64,000 nt of DNA, taken from contig CCNC01000091.1 in assembly GCA_000824845.1 (NCBI GenBank), positions 124,001 through 188,000 of the forward strand, written 5' to 3'. A program made the translations under genes and the position numbers. Shown in pieces: positions 1 to 9,055 of the stretch (positions are counted from its first letter, which is position 1; each line of letters starts with the position of its first letter). The notes beneath the pieces are model-generated. The model was given only the letters and a program-made list of their open reading frames with translations. It had not been told where the DNA came from and made no database searches. The DNA is from Mesorhizobium sp. ORS 3359 (lineage in GTDB: Bacteria > Pseudomonadota > Alphaproteobacteria > Rhizobiales > Rhizobiaceae).

Positions 1-1
1 T

Positions 2-463
2 TTCATGACCGTGGCCGAGGCGGTCGATCTGGTCATCATGTCGGCCGCCGATGCCGAGCAGCGTCAAGGCAAGGATGATTACGCCATCTACATGCTCGAC
101 ATGGGCAAGCCGGTGCCGATCCTCGAAGTCGCCGAGACCATGATCCGCATGGCCGGCAAAAGCCCTTACACCGACATTCCGATCCGCTTCACCGGCATCA
201 GGCCCGGCGAGAAGCTGCACGAGACGCTGCATGGCGAGAATGAAGAGGTCGTCAAGCTCGACATCGCCAAGATCTTCGGCCTCAGGACAGGAGTCGTCGA
301 ATGGCCGAAGATAGAGGCGGCCTTGCCCGCGCTGGTGGCCGCGATGCACGATCACGACAAGGCTGCGACGCTCGCCATTCTGGCGGGGCTCTACCGGGCG
401 GAAGAAGACAGTGGCGGCCTGAGCGAAGAGGCGGCGCCGAAAGCCGCCAGACAGATCGGTTAG
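2..463 (+). CDS. CapD/FlaA1-type polysaccharide biosynthesis protein (nucleotide-sugar 4,6-dehydratase), C-terminal fragment
   Basis: This is the last ~153 residues of a larger protein whose start lies before the window. The visible part begins in frame with FMTVAEAVDLV, the conserved segment after the Rossmann-fold catalytic half of CapD/WbpM/FlaA1-like dehydratases, and continues through DMGKPVPILEVAETMIRMAG and a RPGEKLHE motif, all typical of the family's C-terminus. These enzymes convert UDP-GlcNAc-type sugars to 4-keto-6-deoxy intermediates in the first step of making deoxyamino sugars for surface polysaccharides. The sugar transferase 115 bases downstream on the same strand fits that role. 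The catalytic motif and any membrane domain are outside the window, so the exact reaction (4,6-dehydratase, or one that also epimerises at C5) cannot be told. Confidence 0.85.
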   Translation, partial: FMTVAEAVDLVIMSAADAEQRQGKDDYAIYMLDMGKPVPILEVAETMIRMAGKSPYTDIPIRFTGIRPGEKLHETLHGENEEVVKLDIAKIFGLRTGVVEWPKIEAALPALVAAMHDHDKAATLAILAGLYRAEEDSGGLSEEAAPKAARQIG

Positions 464-577
464 CCCTGTGTCGCGCGCCCGCAATTGAATGGTTCTGAAG
501 CCGTGACCGGACAAGATCAGCGCGTGGCCGTTCTCACGGGCATCATGAATGGCGGGCCCAGTCAGCGGATTTGAGTT

Positions 578-1135
578 GTGAAGGAAAAGCGCGCCTTTGA
601 TTTGGTTGTCGGGGCGGTGATGCTGGCGCTAACGTCGCCGATCGTGCTGGTCGCGATGCTGGCGATCCGGGCGACGTCGTCGGGCCCCGCCATCTTCTCG
701 CAAATTCGCGTCGGGCGGGACGGCGCGCTCTTTTCCTGCCGCAAGCTGCGCACGATGCGTCGCGACACCCCCTCCTTGCCGACCCACCAGGCGCCGGCCA
801 ATTCGGTCACCGCGGTGGGCAAGGTGCTGCGCGCGACCAAGATCGACGAGTTGCCGCAGCTCTGGAACGTGCTCAAGGGCGAGATGAGCCTGGTGGGACC
901 GCGTCCGTGCCTGCCGACGCAGACGGAACTGATCGAACGGCGCAAGCAACTGGGCGTGCTTGCCGCACTTCCAGGCATAACCGGGCTGGCGCAGATCAAG
1001 GGGATCGACATGTCGGATCCAAAACGCTGCGCCGAGACCGACGGGGCCTATGTCCAGGCGGCCTCCGTCGGCCTGGATATCAGGATATTGCTGGGAACGT
1101 TCTACCGCGCAGAGAGCGTGACGCGGAAACGATGA
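578..1135 (+). CDS. Small initiating sugar-1-phosphate transferase (PglC/WcaJ catalytic domain family)
   Basis: The 185-residue protein starts with GTG at 578. It is the size of PglC-like monotopic phosphoglycosyl transferases, which have one re-entrant N-terminal membrane helix (about residues 6-30 here) and a cytosolic catalytic domain. Visible family motifs are KRAFDL at the N-terminus, CRKLRTM near residue 50, DELPQLWNVLKGEMSLVGPRP near residues 90-110 and the LPGITGLAQI segment. The family moves a sugar phosphate from a UDP-sugar to undecaprenyl phosphate, starting a glycan repeat unit. The neighbouring 4,6-dehydratase fragment and a DegT aminotransferase 6.5 kb away would together supply a bacillosamine-like amino sugar; that substrate is an inference. 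It converges on the epimerase gene with 38 bases between. Confidence 0.85.
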   Translation: MKEKRAFDLVVGAVMLALTSPIVLVAMLAIRATSSGPAIFSQIRVGRDGALFSCRKLRTMRRDTPSLPTHQAPANSVTAVGKVLRATKIDELPQLWNVLKGEMSLVGPRPCLPTQTELIERRKQLGVLAALPGITGLAQIKGIDMSDPKRCAETDGAYVQAASVGLDIRILLGTFYRAESVTRKR

Positions 1136-1173
1136 AACGCTCCTGGTTTCGGCGAAAATCGCCTGCGCTGGAA

Positions 1174-2103
1174 TTAACTGGCCTGCCGCGCCAGTTCCTC
1201 GAGCCGGCCGAGCGTGTCGGCTTCCGGCATCCAGCCTTCCGAGGCCAGCAGCGACGGATCGCAGACCTGCGTCGCCACCAAAGCCTGCCACGACGCCTGT
1301 CGGCCACTGAGCGTGGCCAGCAGCCGGAACGGCCAGGCCGGCATGGGGACGAGCCGGGCGGACCGGCCGTATCCGCGCCGGAACGCGGTGATGATCTCAG
1401 ACAGCGCAACCGGCGAGGCATCGCCCAGCACATAGGTGGGGCGCGGCGGCGTCGGACGGGCCAGGAGATGCGTGACGGCGCCAGCAACCGCGTCATGGGA
1501 GACGAGCGAACGAACCGCGGTCAAGGCGGCTGCGGGCAGCGGCAGACCGGTGGCGGCAAGACGCATCAGTCCGCGCAGATTTCCCTTCATGCCTTCGCCA
1601 TAGACCGGCGGCAGCCGCAGCGCCGTCGCGCCCGCATGTCCGGCGGTCGCAAAAGCCTCCAGCATTGCGATTTCGCCTTCGCGCTTGGAGCGCCCGTAGG
1701 CGCATTGCGGGGCAGGGGGCATGGCTGCGTCGATCGTGCCGCTGAAATCGGCCGCCACGACGGCGCGGATCGAGGAGAGATAAATGAAGCGCCCTTCGGC
1801 GCGCTTGGCGGCCGCCTGGGCGAGGCGTCCGGTCAGTGTCGCGTTGACAGCCCGCAAGTCGGCCTCGCCCGCGCCGCGATCATTGTTGAGCGCCGCGCAG
1901 TGCACGACATGCGTCACGTCGCGCATCAGCTCCAGATAGGCTTCCTGCGCCGCATCGACGCCGGGCAGCGCGACGGCATCGTACTCCCCTGCCAGCCGCT
2001 GCGGCAGGCGCGAAGCGGTCCGTATGTCGAATCCGGCTTGGCGCAACCGGCCGACGACCCTGCGCCCGATGAAGCCTGTCGCCCCGGTGACCAGAACCTT
2101 CAT
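1174..2103 (-). CDS. NAD-dependent epimerase/dehydratase (extended SDR)
   Basis: The 309-residue protein opens with the Rossmann signature KVLVTGATGFIG (GxxGxxG). It has a YxxxK-type catalytic pair, YGRSKREGE, near residue 135 and a RLPPVYGEG segment, as in UDP-glucose 4-epimerase-like extended SDRs. The likely substrate is a nucleotide sugar or lipid-linked sugar; the sequence does not say which. The start codon overlaps the stop of the upstream O-antigen ligase-like gene as ATGA (2100-2103), so the two are translationally coupled and probably act on the same polysaccharide. The protein is slightly short compared with GalE (about 330), closer to WbpK-like or UDP-4-keto reductases that accompany PglC-type transferases. 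Confidence 0.8.
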   Translation of the reverse strand: MKVLVTGATGFIGRRVVGRLRQAGFDIRTASRLPQRLAGEYDAVALPGVDAAQEAYLELMRDVTHVVHCAALNNDRGAGEADLRAVNATLTGRLAQAAAKRAEGRFIYLSSIRAVVAADFSGTIDAAMPPAPQCAYGRSKREGEIAMLEAFATAGHAGATALRLPPVYGEGMKGNLRGLMRLAATGLPLPAAALTAVRSLVSHDAVAGAVTHLLARPTPPRPTYVLGDASPVALSEIITAFRRGYGRSARLVPMPAWPFRLLATLSGRQASWQALVATQVCDPSLLASEGWMPEADTLGRLEELARQAS

Positions 2104-3407
2104 GGTTGCCGGCTGGCGCCCGGCCCCACCGCAGGCGCGTCCTTGCCGGTCGGCGCCACCGTCCGCCCGGACGCAAGGTAGGTCCCTGAAATCAGGAACA
2201 CCATCAGCGTCGCGTCGAGAATATCGTGGCCGACGAGGATGCCGGCCATTCCGCCGATGAGATAGGTGATGACCGCGACGAGAACCATCGTCGCGCCGAA
2301 CCGCTCGACCGGATCGACGCTGAGGCGCAGCGTCCGTGCCGCGTTCCAGGCGGCGACGACGAAAATCGACGCCAGCGCCAGTGCCCCGAGCAGCCCGGCC
2401 TCGACCATCGCGGTCAGGAAGCCGTTGTGAAAATGGCTGAAGCCCGCGTCTAGACCGAACTGCTCATGAAAGCCCTGCTTCATCAGGGCGCGGCTGGCCG
2501 TGATGCCATGGCCGAAAATCGGCATCTCGCGAACCGCGGCAAGGCCGATCTCCCACATTGCCACGCGCAAGCCGAGCGCCGTCGAATGATCGCCATTGGC
2601 GTTCAGCGCATCCCAGTCGCTTACCAGGAAGTCGGCTCGATCCATGATGGCGCGCGAGCCGATGGCGGCGATCGCCAGGGCGACCACGACGCCGATCACC
2701 GCCAAGCGCGCCATGTTGGCGTTGGTGAACCGGCGGCGGTTGACGAGAAGCACCACGATACCGGCAATCGGCACCGCCACCCAGATCATGCGTGACCCCG
2801 AATAGACGATCGCAATCGTTCCGGCGATCGCCGCCAGGACCAGCAGCTTCGAGGGTTTCTCGATGCCTGACAGCGCGCCGGCGAGGCATAGCATGACGGC
2901 AAGGCAGGTAACGGTTGCGAAGACGATCGCGTTTCCGGCCCCGCCCTCGGCCCTCGTGCCCAGCCAGTGATACTGGACGATGGCGATCGCCAATGCGCCG
3001 AAACAGGCCGCGGCGCTGGCCAGAATGGCGATGCGTGCCAGCGCGGTCTTCTCGGTAATGCTCCAGGTCGAATAGGAGATCGGGAAAAGCAGGAAGGTGA
3101 TCAGCGGCAGGAAGAGCCGCAGATCGGCGGCCAGCGTGCCATTGACGATCGAAGCGAGAACCATGGCCGCGCAGTAGGCGTAGATCGCCGCGGTCAAGGC
3201 GAGCATCGGCCCGTCGATGTTGAAGCGTCTCCGTCTTATGGCGAGCAGCAGCAAGGACCACACGCCGCCGGCATTGAAGGTGATGCTGACGAGCGATCCA
3301 AGCACCGGCGGCGAGAAAAAGCAGACGATCGAGAAATAGAAGTTGATCTGAGCGGGCGTGAGCTGGCGCCGGAGCTTTGTAAACGGGTTCAAATGCTTGC
3401 TTCGCAA
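2100..3407 (-). CDS. O-antigen ligase/polymerase-like polytopic membrane protein
   Basis: The protein of about 435 residues has 10-12 hydrophobic segments, a periplasmic loop before the C-terminal third, and the ligase-like segment FGHGITASRALM with LDAGFSHFHNGFLTAMVEAGLLG. The latter resembles the HNxxL and GlxG-type signatures of the Wzy_C/WaaL family. Such proteins polymerise or ligate undecaprenyl-linked glycans in the periplasm. The start is uncertain: no ATG lies near the first membrane helix, so a TTG at 3407 or 3392 is proposed. The frame stays open to an ATG at 3572, but that extension (SEHCQPAYRG and so on) does not look like protein. The gene overlaps the epimerase downstream by four bases (ATGA). 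Confidence 0.75.
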   Translation of the reverse strand: MRSKHLNPFTKLRRQLTPAQINFYFSIVCFFSPPVLGSLVSITFNAGGVWSLLLLAIRRRRFNIDGPMLALTAAIYAYCAAMVLASIVNGTLAADLRLFLPLITFLLFPISYSTWSITEKTALARIAILASAAACFGALAIAIVQYHWLGTRAEGGAGNAIVFATVTCLAVMLCLAGALSGIEKPSKLLVLAAIAGTIAIVYSGSRMIWVAVPIAGIVVLLVNRRRFTNANMARLAVIGVVVALAIAAIGSRAIMDRADFLVSDWDALNANGDHSTALGLRVAMWEIGLAAVREMPIFGHGITASRALMKQGFHEQFGLDAGFSHFHNGFLTAMVEAGLLGALALASIFVVAAWNAARTLRLSVDPVERFGATMVLVAVITYLIGGMAGILVGHDILDATLMVFLISGTYLASGRTVAPTGKDAPAVGPGASRQP

Positions 3408-3829
3408 TTTCCAGGTTGTGCCCGGATCCGTGATGCCAGCTGATGGCTGGCTGGACGTACCCGTTTGCCGCGCCTTGCCCGTTCCCCGAGCCCATATAGC
3501 GGCTGGCGTCGTTCCGCGATAGGCCGGTTGACAATGTTCCGACAGAATCCTTGGTTCGGAGCGGGTTGGCATCGGAACTTACGGTCTTTCCCCGCTTCCG
3601 CGTTTCGAGCACCATGGGAGGATTTTCCGCTTTCTCGGCCTCGCTTGGAAAATTCGTTCCCTAATCATCGTGCGTCCGGCGCGTCCCGCATTGTTATGAA
3701 CGGCGCCGATCTGTTAGAACGCCCGCACGAAACAGTTTGTCCAAAGTGAGATTTGCGCCAGGGCGGCATGGAATTGCGCCTGCAATGCAAGATTTCCGCT
3801 CGACGGCACGAGAGAACGCTCGACAGTCC
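3408..3829. other. Intergenic region between the ligase-like gene and cysD
   Basis: About 420 bases separate the proposed starts of the two divergent genes and should hold both promoters. A TTGACA hexamer lies at 3528-3533 on the plus strand, but no good -10 element sits 16-18 bases after it. I see no convincing small gene, riboswitch or repeat. Confidence 0.4.
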
Positions 3830-4735
3830 ATGAATATCGCGCTCACGCATCTGCAGCGGCTCGAGGCCGAATCCATCCACATCTTCCGTGAGGTCGCGGC
3901 CTCCTTCTCCAAGCCGGTTATGCTCTATTCGGTCGGCAAGGATTCCTCAGTGCTGATGCATCTGGCGATGAAGGCCTTCTATCCGGCCAAGCCGCCTTTC
4001 CCGTTCCTGCATGTCGACACCACCTGGAAGTTCCGCGAGATGATCGCTTTTCGCGACCAGATGGCGCAGAAGCTCGGCTTCGACCTGCTCGTCCATGTCA
4101 ACGAGGATGGCGTGCGCGAGGGCATCAATCCCTTCGACCACGGCTCCAACACCCATACCCATGTGATGAAGACGGTGGCGCTGCGCCAGGCGCTCGACAA
4201 ATACGGTTTCGATGCGGCCTTCGGCGGCGCCCGCCGCGACGAGGAGAAGTCGCGCGCCAAGGAGCGCATCTTCTCCTTCCGCAACGCGCAGCATTCCTGG
4301 GACCCCAAGAACCAGCGGCCGGAAATGTGGAAGATCTTCAACACCCGCATCGCGCCGGGCGAGTCGATCCGCGTCTTTCCGCTGTCCAACTGGACCGAGC
4401 TCGACATCTGGCAGTACATCCTGCAGGAAAACATCCCGATCGTGCCGCTCTATTTCGCAAAGGAGCGGCCGGTGGTCGAGCGCGACGGCATGCTGATCAT
4501 GAAGGATGACGACCGCATGCAGCTCCGTCCCGGCGAGGCGATCGAGAACCGGCTGGTGCGCTTCCGCACGCTGGGCTGCTACCCGCTGACGGGCGCCATC
4601 GAATCTGAAGCCGATACGCTGGAGGCCATCGTCGGCGAGATGCTGACCGCCCGCACTTCCGAGCGCCAGGGCCGCCTCATCGACCGCGACGAGGCGGGCT
4701 CGATGGAAAAGAAGAAGCGCGAGGGTTATTTCTGA
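3830..4735 (+). CDS. cysD: Sulfate adenylyltransferase subunit 2 (CysD)
   Basis: This is the catalytic, PP-loop-containing small subunit of ATP sulfurylase, which makes adenosine-5'-phosphosulfate (APS) from ATP and sulfate. The chosen start gives 301 residues beginning [21 protein letters not shown], matching the usual CysD N-terminus and length (about 302). An upstream in-frame ATG at 3737 would add an unsupported 31 residues. Diagnostic segments are [15 protein letters not shown] (the SGGKDS-like PP-loop near residue 30), [27 protein letters not shown] near residue 130 and [12 protein letters not shown]. The gene is followed two bases later by cysNC and then by cysQ, forming a sulfate-activation operon inside a polysaccharide neighbourhood. 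Confidence 0.97.
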   Translation: MNIALTHLQRLEAESIHIFREVAASFSKPVMLYSVGKDSSVLMHLAMKAFYPAKPPFPFLHVDTTWKFREMIAFRDQMAQKLGFDLLVHVNEDGVREGINPFDHGSNTHTHVMKTVALRQALDKYGFDAAFGGARRDEEKSRAKERIFSFRNAQHSWDPKNQRPEMWKIFNTRIAPGESIRVFPLSNWTELDIWQYILQENIPIVPLYFAKERPVVERDGMLIMKDDDRMQLRPGEAIENRLVRFRTLGCYPLTGAIESEADTLEAIVGEMLTARTSERQGRLIDRDEAGSMEKKKREGYF

Positions 4736-4737
4736 TC

Positions 4738-6675
4738 ATGCGCCACATCATGGCCAAGAGCCTCGCCCCGACTGATTCGATCCGCGACTACATGGCCGCG
4801 CAGGAGAAGAAGTCGCTGCTGCGCTTCCTCACCTGCGGATCCGTCGATGACGGCAAGTCGACGCTCATTGGCCGCCTGCTCTCCGACACCAAGCAGATCT
4901 TCGAGGACCAGCTGGCGGCACTGGAGAAGGATTCGCGCAAGCACGGCACCACCGGCGACGATATCGACTTCGCGCTGCTGGTCGACGGGCTGGAGGCGGA
5001 GCGCGAGCAGGGCATCACCATCGACGTCGCCTACCGCTTCTTCGCCACGCCCAAGCGCAAGTTCATCGTCGCGGACACGCCCGGCCATGAGCAGTACACG
5101 CGCAACATGGCGACCGGCGCCTCGACCGCGGATCTTGCCATCGTGCTGATCGACGCTCGCCAGGGCGTGCTGCGCCAGACCCGGCGTCATTCGATCATCG
5201 CCTCGTTGCTCGGCATCCGTCACATCGTGCTGGCGGTCAACAAAATCGACCTTATCGGCTTCGACAAGGCTGCGTTCGACCAGATCGTCGCCGACTATGG
5301 CGAGTTCGCAAAACAACTCGGCTTCGTCAGCGTTGTGCCGATCCCTATGTCGGCGCGATTCGGCGACAACGTCAGCAGCCGATCCGAGCGCACGCCCTGG
5401 TATTCCGGTCCGTCGCTCATCGAGCATCTCGAAACCGTGTCGGTCGACGAGGCCGCTGTCGAGCTGCCGTTCCGCTTCCCCGTGCAATATGTGAACCGGC
5501 CGAACCTCGATTTTCGCGGCTTCGCCGGCACCATCGCCTCGGGGAAGGTTTCGCAGGGAGACGAGGTCGTCGTCGCCAAGTCCGGCAAGGCGTCCCGGGT
5601 CAAGCGCATCGTCGCGCAGGGCGGCGATCTCGATCAGGCGGTCGCCGGCCAGGCGATCACGCTGGTCCTCGAGGATGAAGTCGAGGTGTCGCGCGGCAAC
5701 ATGCTGGTGTCGCCTGCGGCACGGCCGCAGGTCGCCGACCAGTTCGCCGCCAACATCGTCTGGTTCGACGAGCAGGCGCTGCTGCCAGGCCGCTCCTATA
5801 TCCTGCGTACCGAGACCGATCAGGTCAGTGCCACCGTCACCGACCTCAAATACCGGGTCAACGTCAACGATTTCGCGCATGAGGCGGCGAAATCGCTCGA
5901 CATGAACGAGGTTGGCGTCTGCAATCTCTCAACCCGCGCGCCGATCGCTTTCGATCCCTTCGCCGAGAACCGCACCACGGGCGCCTTCATCCTGATCGAC
6001 CGCATCACCAATGCCACCGTCGGCGCCGGCATGATCCTGCATTCGCTGCGCCGGGCCGAGAACATCCACTGGCAGTCGCTCGACGTCGGCAAGCGCGGCC
6101 GCTCCGACCTGAAGAACCAGCGCCCGGCGGTGTTCTGGTTCACCGGGCTCTCCGGTTCCGGCAAGTCGACCATTGCCAACCTGTTCGAAAAGAAGCTGTT
6201 CGCCTCCGGCCGTCACACCTACATCCTCGACGGCGACAATGTCCGCCATGGGTTGAACCGCGATCTCGGCTTCACCGACGCCGACCGCGTCGAAAACATC
6301 CGCCGCGTCGCCGAGGTGGCCAAGCTGATGGCGGATGCCGGGCTGATCGTCATCGTCTCCTTCATCTCGCCCTTCGCCGCCGAGCGCCGCATGGCGCGCG
6401 AGCTGATGGCCGAGGGCGAGTTCGTCGAAGTGTTCGTCGACACCCCGTTCGAGGAATGCGCAAGGCGTGACCCGAAGGGCCTTTATGCGCGCGCCCTGAG
6501 CGGCGAGATCAAGAACTTCACCGGTGTCGATTCTCCCTATGAGGCGCCGGATAATCCGGAAATCCATCTCCAGACCCTCGGCAGGAGCCCGCAGGAGATG
6601 GCGGAAGCCCTCGAACACTGGCTGATCGAGCGCGACATTGCCGAGGAGCAGTATGACAATGGCGGCGGTATCTGA
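4738..6675 (+). CDS. cysN: Bifunctional sulfate adenylyltransferase subunit 1 / adenylylsulfate kinase (CysNC)
   Basis: The 645-residue fusion joins a CysN GTPase (about residues 1-450) to a CysC APS kinase (about 455-640). The GTPase has the P-loop GSVDDGKS (34-41), [12 protein letters not shown] and NKID motifs of the EF-Tu-like family. The kinase domain has its own P-loop GLSGSGKST starting at residue 470, then [15 protein letters not shown] and FISPF. With CysD the enzyme makes APS, then PAPS. The architecture is that of rhizobial NodQ/CysN-CysC fusions. It starts two bases after the cysD stop; MAKSL at 4750 is an alternative start. PAPS feeds cysteine synthesis or sulfation of surface glycans; no sulfotransferase is visible in this window. 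Confidence 0.97.
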   Translation: MRHIMAKSLAPTDSIRDYMAAQEKKSLLRFLTCGSVDDGKSTLIGRLLSDTKQIFEDQLAALEKDSRKHGTTGDDIDFALLVDGLEAEREQGITIDVAYRFFATPKRKFIVADTPGHEQYTRNMATGASTADLAIVLIDARQGVLRQTRRHSIIASLLGIRHIVLAVNKIDLIGFDKAAFDQIVADYGEFAKQLGFVSVVPIPMSARFGDNVSSRSERTPWYSGPSLIEHLETVSVDEAAVELPFRFPVQYVNRPNLDFRGFAGTIASGKVSQGDEVVVAKSGKASRVKRIVAQGGDLDQAVAGQAITLVLEDEVEVSRGNMLVSPAARPQVADQFAANIVWFDEQALLPGRSYILRTETDQVSATVTDLKYRVNVNDFAHEAAKSLDMNEVGVCNLSTRAPIAFDPFAENRTTGAFILIDRITNATVGAGMILHSLRRAENIHWQSLDVGKRGRSDLKNQRPAVFWFTGLSGSGKSTIANLFEKKLFASGRHTYILDGDNVRHGLNRDLGFTDADRVENIRRVAEVAKLMADAGLIVIVSFISPFAAERRMARELMAEGEFVEVFVDTPFEECARRDPKGLYARALSGEIKNFTGVDSPYEAPDNPEIHLQTLGRSPQEMAEALEHWLIERDIAEEQYDNGGGI

Positions 6676-7465
6676 CGACGAGGCGATGCTGGGCGTCTTC
6701 GAGCGCCTGGCGCTGGAAGCCGGGCGCGAGGTGATGCGCGTCTTCCACGAAGGCTGCGCCGTCGACAGCAAGGCGGACTCTTCGCCGGTGACGGAAGCCG
6801 ACCGCGAAAGCGAGAAGATCATCCTTGCCGGTCTGCGCGCCGCCTATCCGGATATCCCATGCGTGGCCGAGGAAGAGGTGGCGGCGGGCATTGCCACGCC
6901 CGACCTCGATGGCACCTTCTTCCTGATCGATCCGCTCGACGGCACCAAGGAATTCGTCAACCGCCGCACCGATTTCACCGTCAACATCGCGCTGGTGCGC
7001 CATGGCGTTCCGGAAGTGGGCGTTGTCTACGCGCCCTGCACCGGACGCTTCTTCAGTGGACGGCCTGGCAAGGCCGAGGCGCTGGAGGTCGATGCCGATT
7101 ATCGCATTACCGGCCGCCGGCCGATCACCGTGCGGGCAGGGGGCACGCCACTCGCCGTCGTCGCCAGCCGTTCGCACAACACGCCTGAAACCGACGCCTT
7201 CATCCGCGATCTGGGTCCCGCCGAGATCGTCTCGGTAGGCTCGTCATTGAAATTCTGCCTGCTCGCCGCGGCGGAGGCGGACGTCTATCCGCGCTTCGGC
7301 CGCACCATGGAGTGGGACACGGCAGCGGGTGACGCGGTGCTGCGCGCCGCAGGCGGCATGACGCGCACACTCGACGGCCGGCCGCTCGTCTACGGCAAGC
7401 GCAACCAGGCGAGCGACAGCGATTTCGCCAACCCGCATTTCATCGCGAGCGGGAAGGGCGCGTAA
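6653..7465 (+). CDS. cysQ: 3'(2'),5'-bisphosphate nucleotidase (CysQ)
   Basis: The protein of about 270 residues belongs to the inositol monophosphatase superfamily. Metal-binding motifs are visible: EEEVAAG preceded by [18 protein letters not shown] (the DPxDGT loop) and [10 protein letters not shown] near the C-terminus. CysQ hydrolyses 3'-phosphoadenosine 5'-phosphate, the inhibitory by-product of PAPS use, to AMP. The start at 6653 overlaps the end of cysNC by 23 bases, so the two are co-translated. Its place after cysDNC matches its role of recycling PAP and protecting PAPS-using enzymes. Confidence 0.93.
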   Translation: MTMAAVSDDEAMLGVFERLALEAGREVMRVFHEGCAVDSKADSSPVTEADRESEKIILAGLRAAYPDIPCVAEEEVAAGIATPDLDGTFFLIDPLDGTKEFVNRRTDFTVNIALVRHGVPEVGVVYAPCTGRFFSGRPGKAEALEVDADYRITGRRPITVRAGGTPLAVVASRSHNTPETDAFIRDLGPAEIVSVGSSLKFCLLAAAEADVYPRFGRTMEWDTAAGDAVLRAAGGMTRTLDGRPLVYGKRNQASDSDFANPHFIASGKGA

Positions 7466-7495
7466 TCGCAGCGTTGCCAAATGTAGACGCTGGCA

Positions 7496-7663
7496 CGAAG
7501 CCCCCCTCTCTGCCCTGCCTGACATCTCCCCCTCAAGGGGGGAGATTGGCAGCTTCAGCGCTCAGCGCATTCTTTCAACGTTGAAGGTTGGCGAAAGCCC
7601 GCGTGACATCTAATCTCCCCACCTTGAGGGGGAGATGCCCGGCAGGGCAGAGAGGGGGCTTCG
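7496..7663. repeat. 168-bp near-symmetric inverted repeat with a central palindrome
   Basis: Two arms of about 52 bases (7496-7547 and 7612-7663) are reverse complements with only a few mismatches. Each arm also contains an internal hairpin around CTCCCCCTCAAGG. At the exact midpoint (7574-7585) sits the perfect 12-base palindrome TTCAACGTTGAA. The element fills the space between the convergent cysQ and aminotransferase genes. It resembles the small non-coding repeats common between genes in Mesorhizobium and may also stop transcription from both sides. No coding capacity is evident. Confidence 0.85.
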
Positions 7664-7673
7664 CGCGGACCTT

Positions 7674-8816
7674 TCAGGCCGCCGCGACATGCGCCGAGTT
7701 CGAGCCGATGTAGTTGCGGATCGTCTCGATGACGCGGTCCTGGTCGGCTTCGCTGAGATAGGCGTGCATCGGCAGGCAGAGGATCTGCTTCGGCAGCGTT
7801 TCGGAGACGGCAAGACCGGTCGGCGTGCGCGGATAGTCCTTGTAGGCCACCTGCTCATGCAACGGCTTCACGTAATAGATCACCGAAGGGATGCCTTTTT
7901 CGCCAAGATGAGCCTTGAGCCCGTCGCGCTTCGGCGTCTCGATCGCATACTGCGCCCAGGCAGAGCGGCCGTGGCCGAGATTGCGCGAGGCCTTGACGAT
8001 GTCGCCGAGGCCCTTGGCATAGCGGTCGGCAACCACCTGCCGGGCCACCATCTCCTCTTCGAGGATGGCCAGCTTCTCGATCAGGATCGCCGCCTGCAGT
8101 GTGTCGAGGCGCGAATTGATGCCGACGCGGACATTGTCATATTGCGTCTCGCCCTTGCCGTGAAAGGCGAAGGAACGAAGCTTGTCGGCCATCACACCGT
8201 CATTGGTGAACATCGCGCCGCCATCGCCGTAGCAGCCAAGCGGCTTCGCCGGATAAAAGCTGGTCGAGCCGACATGGCCGAAGGCGCCGCACATCTTGGC
8301 GTCCGCGGAACCGCCCATCGACTGCGCGGCGTCCTCGATCACCAGGAGGTTCTCGCGCTTGGCGATCGCCATGATCGCCTCATAGTCGGCGGCAAGGCCG
8401 AACAGGTCGACCGGGATGATCGCCTTCGGCTTGAGGCGGCCTCCCTTCTTGATCATCTCGATCGCCGCCTCGAGGCTGGCGATGTCGATGTTGTACGTAT
8501 CGCGATCGACGTCGACGAAGACCGGCTCGGCCTTGGCCAGCGCCACCACTTCGGCGGTCGCGGCGAAGGTGAAGCTCGGCACGAACACCGCGTCGCCCGG
8601 GCCTATGCCGGCGGCAAACAGCGGCAGGAGCAGCGCATCGGTGCCGTTGGCGCAGGCGACGACATGCTTGACGCCGATATAGGCAGCGAGCTTGTTCTCG
8701 AATTCGGTGACCTGCGGCCCGAGGATATAGCGGCCGTCCTCGACGACGTGGTCGATCGCGGCCTTCAGCCGATCGCGGATACGTTCGCGCTGCGCGCCAA
8801 GATCGATGAACTGCAT
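7674..8816 (-). CDS. DegT/DnrJ/EryC1/StrS family PLP-dependent sugar aminotransferase
   Basis: The 380-residue protein starts at MQFIDLGAQRERI, the standard N-terminus of WbpE/PglE-type enzymes. Family motifs are ANGTDALLL (cofactor phosphate binding), PVDLFGLAADYEAI, IEDAAQSMGG, and the Schiff-base lysine K191 in STSFYPAKPLG. These enzymes transfer an amino group from glutamate to a 4-keto or 3-keto nucleotide sugar. Together with the CapD-like dehydratase fragment and the PglC-like transferase it would complete a deoxyamino-sugar route; this pathway link is inferred from proximity only, since the cys operon lies between. An upstream in-frame ATG (8885) is less likely because the added 23 residues do not fit the family. 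Confidence 0.93.
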   Translation of the reverse strand: MQFIDLGAQRERIRDRLKAAIDHVVEDGRYILGPQVTEFENKLAAYIGVKHVVACANGTDALLLPLFAAGIGPGDAVFVPSFTFAATAEVVALAKAEPVFVDVDRDTYNIDIASLEAAIEMIKKGGRLKPKAIIPVDLFGLAADYEAIMAIAKRENLLVIEDAAQSMGGSADAKMCGAFGHVGSTSFYPAKPLGCYGDGGAMFTNDGVMADKLRSFAFHGKGETQYDNVRVGINSRLDTLQAAILIEKLAILEEEMVARQVVADRYAKGLGDIVKASRNLGHGRSAWAQYAIETPKRDGLKAHLGEKGIPSVIYYVKPLHEQVAYKDYPRTPTGLAVSETLPKQILCLPMHAYLSEADQDRVIETIRNYIGSNSAHVAAA

Positions 8817-9055
8817 GTCGGCCTCGAATTCCAATAAAATCGGCCCGCTGGTATCAGACTTGGCGCGGTTGAGAAAGCCGACCACGGCGAGGGCGAATTG
8901 CCTATGTGTCGCAGCCTGTTACCGCTTTCGCCGGTGCAACGCCTGAAAAAGCCGGAAATCCATGCTTTGCGAGGCGCTTGCGGCCTCTCTTGTCGCGGCG
9001 CCCCGTTATCGGGAAACATAAAGTGATCGGCCGGGAAGGGCGATCCGGCGGCGGA

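Noticed and set aside
907..2181. Plus-strand 424-codon frame across the sugar transferase end and the epimerase
   Set aside because: It would cross the end of one real gene and run antisense through another; no domain and no start signal.
3737..3829. N-terminal extension of cysD
   Set aside because: The extra 31 residues do not match CysD, and the family start is at 3830.
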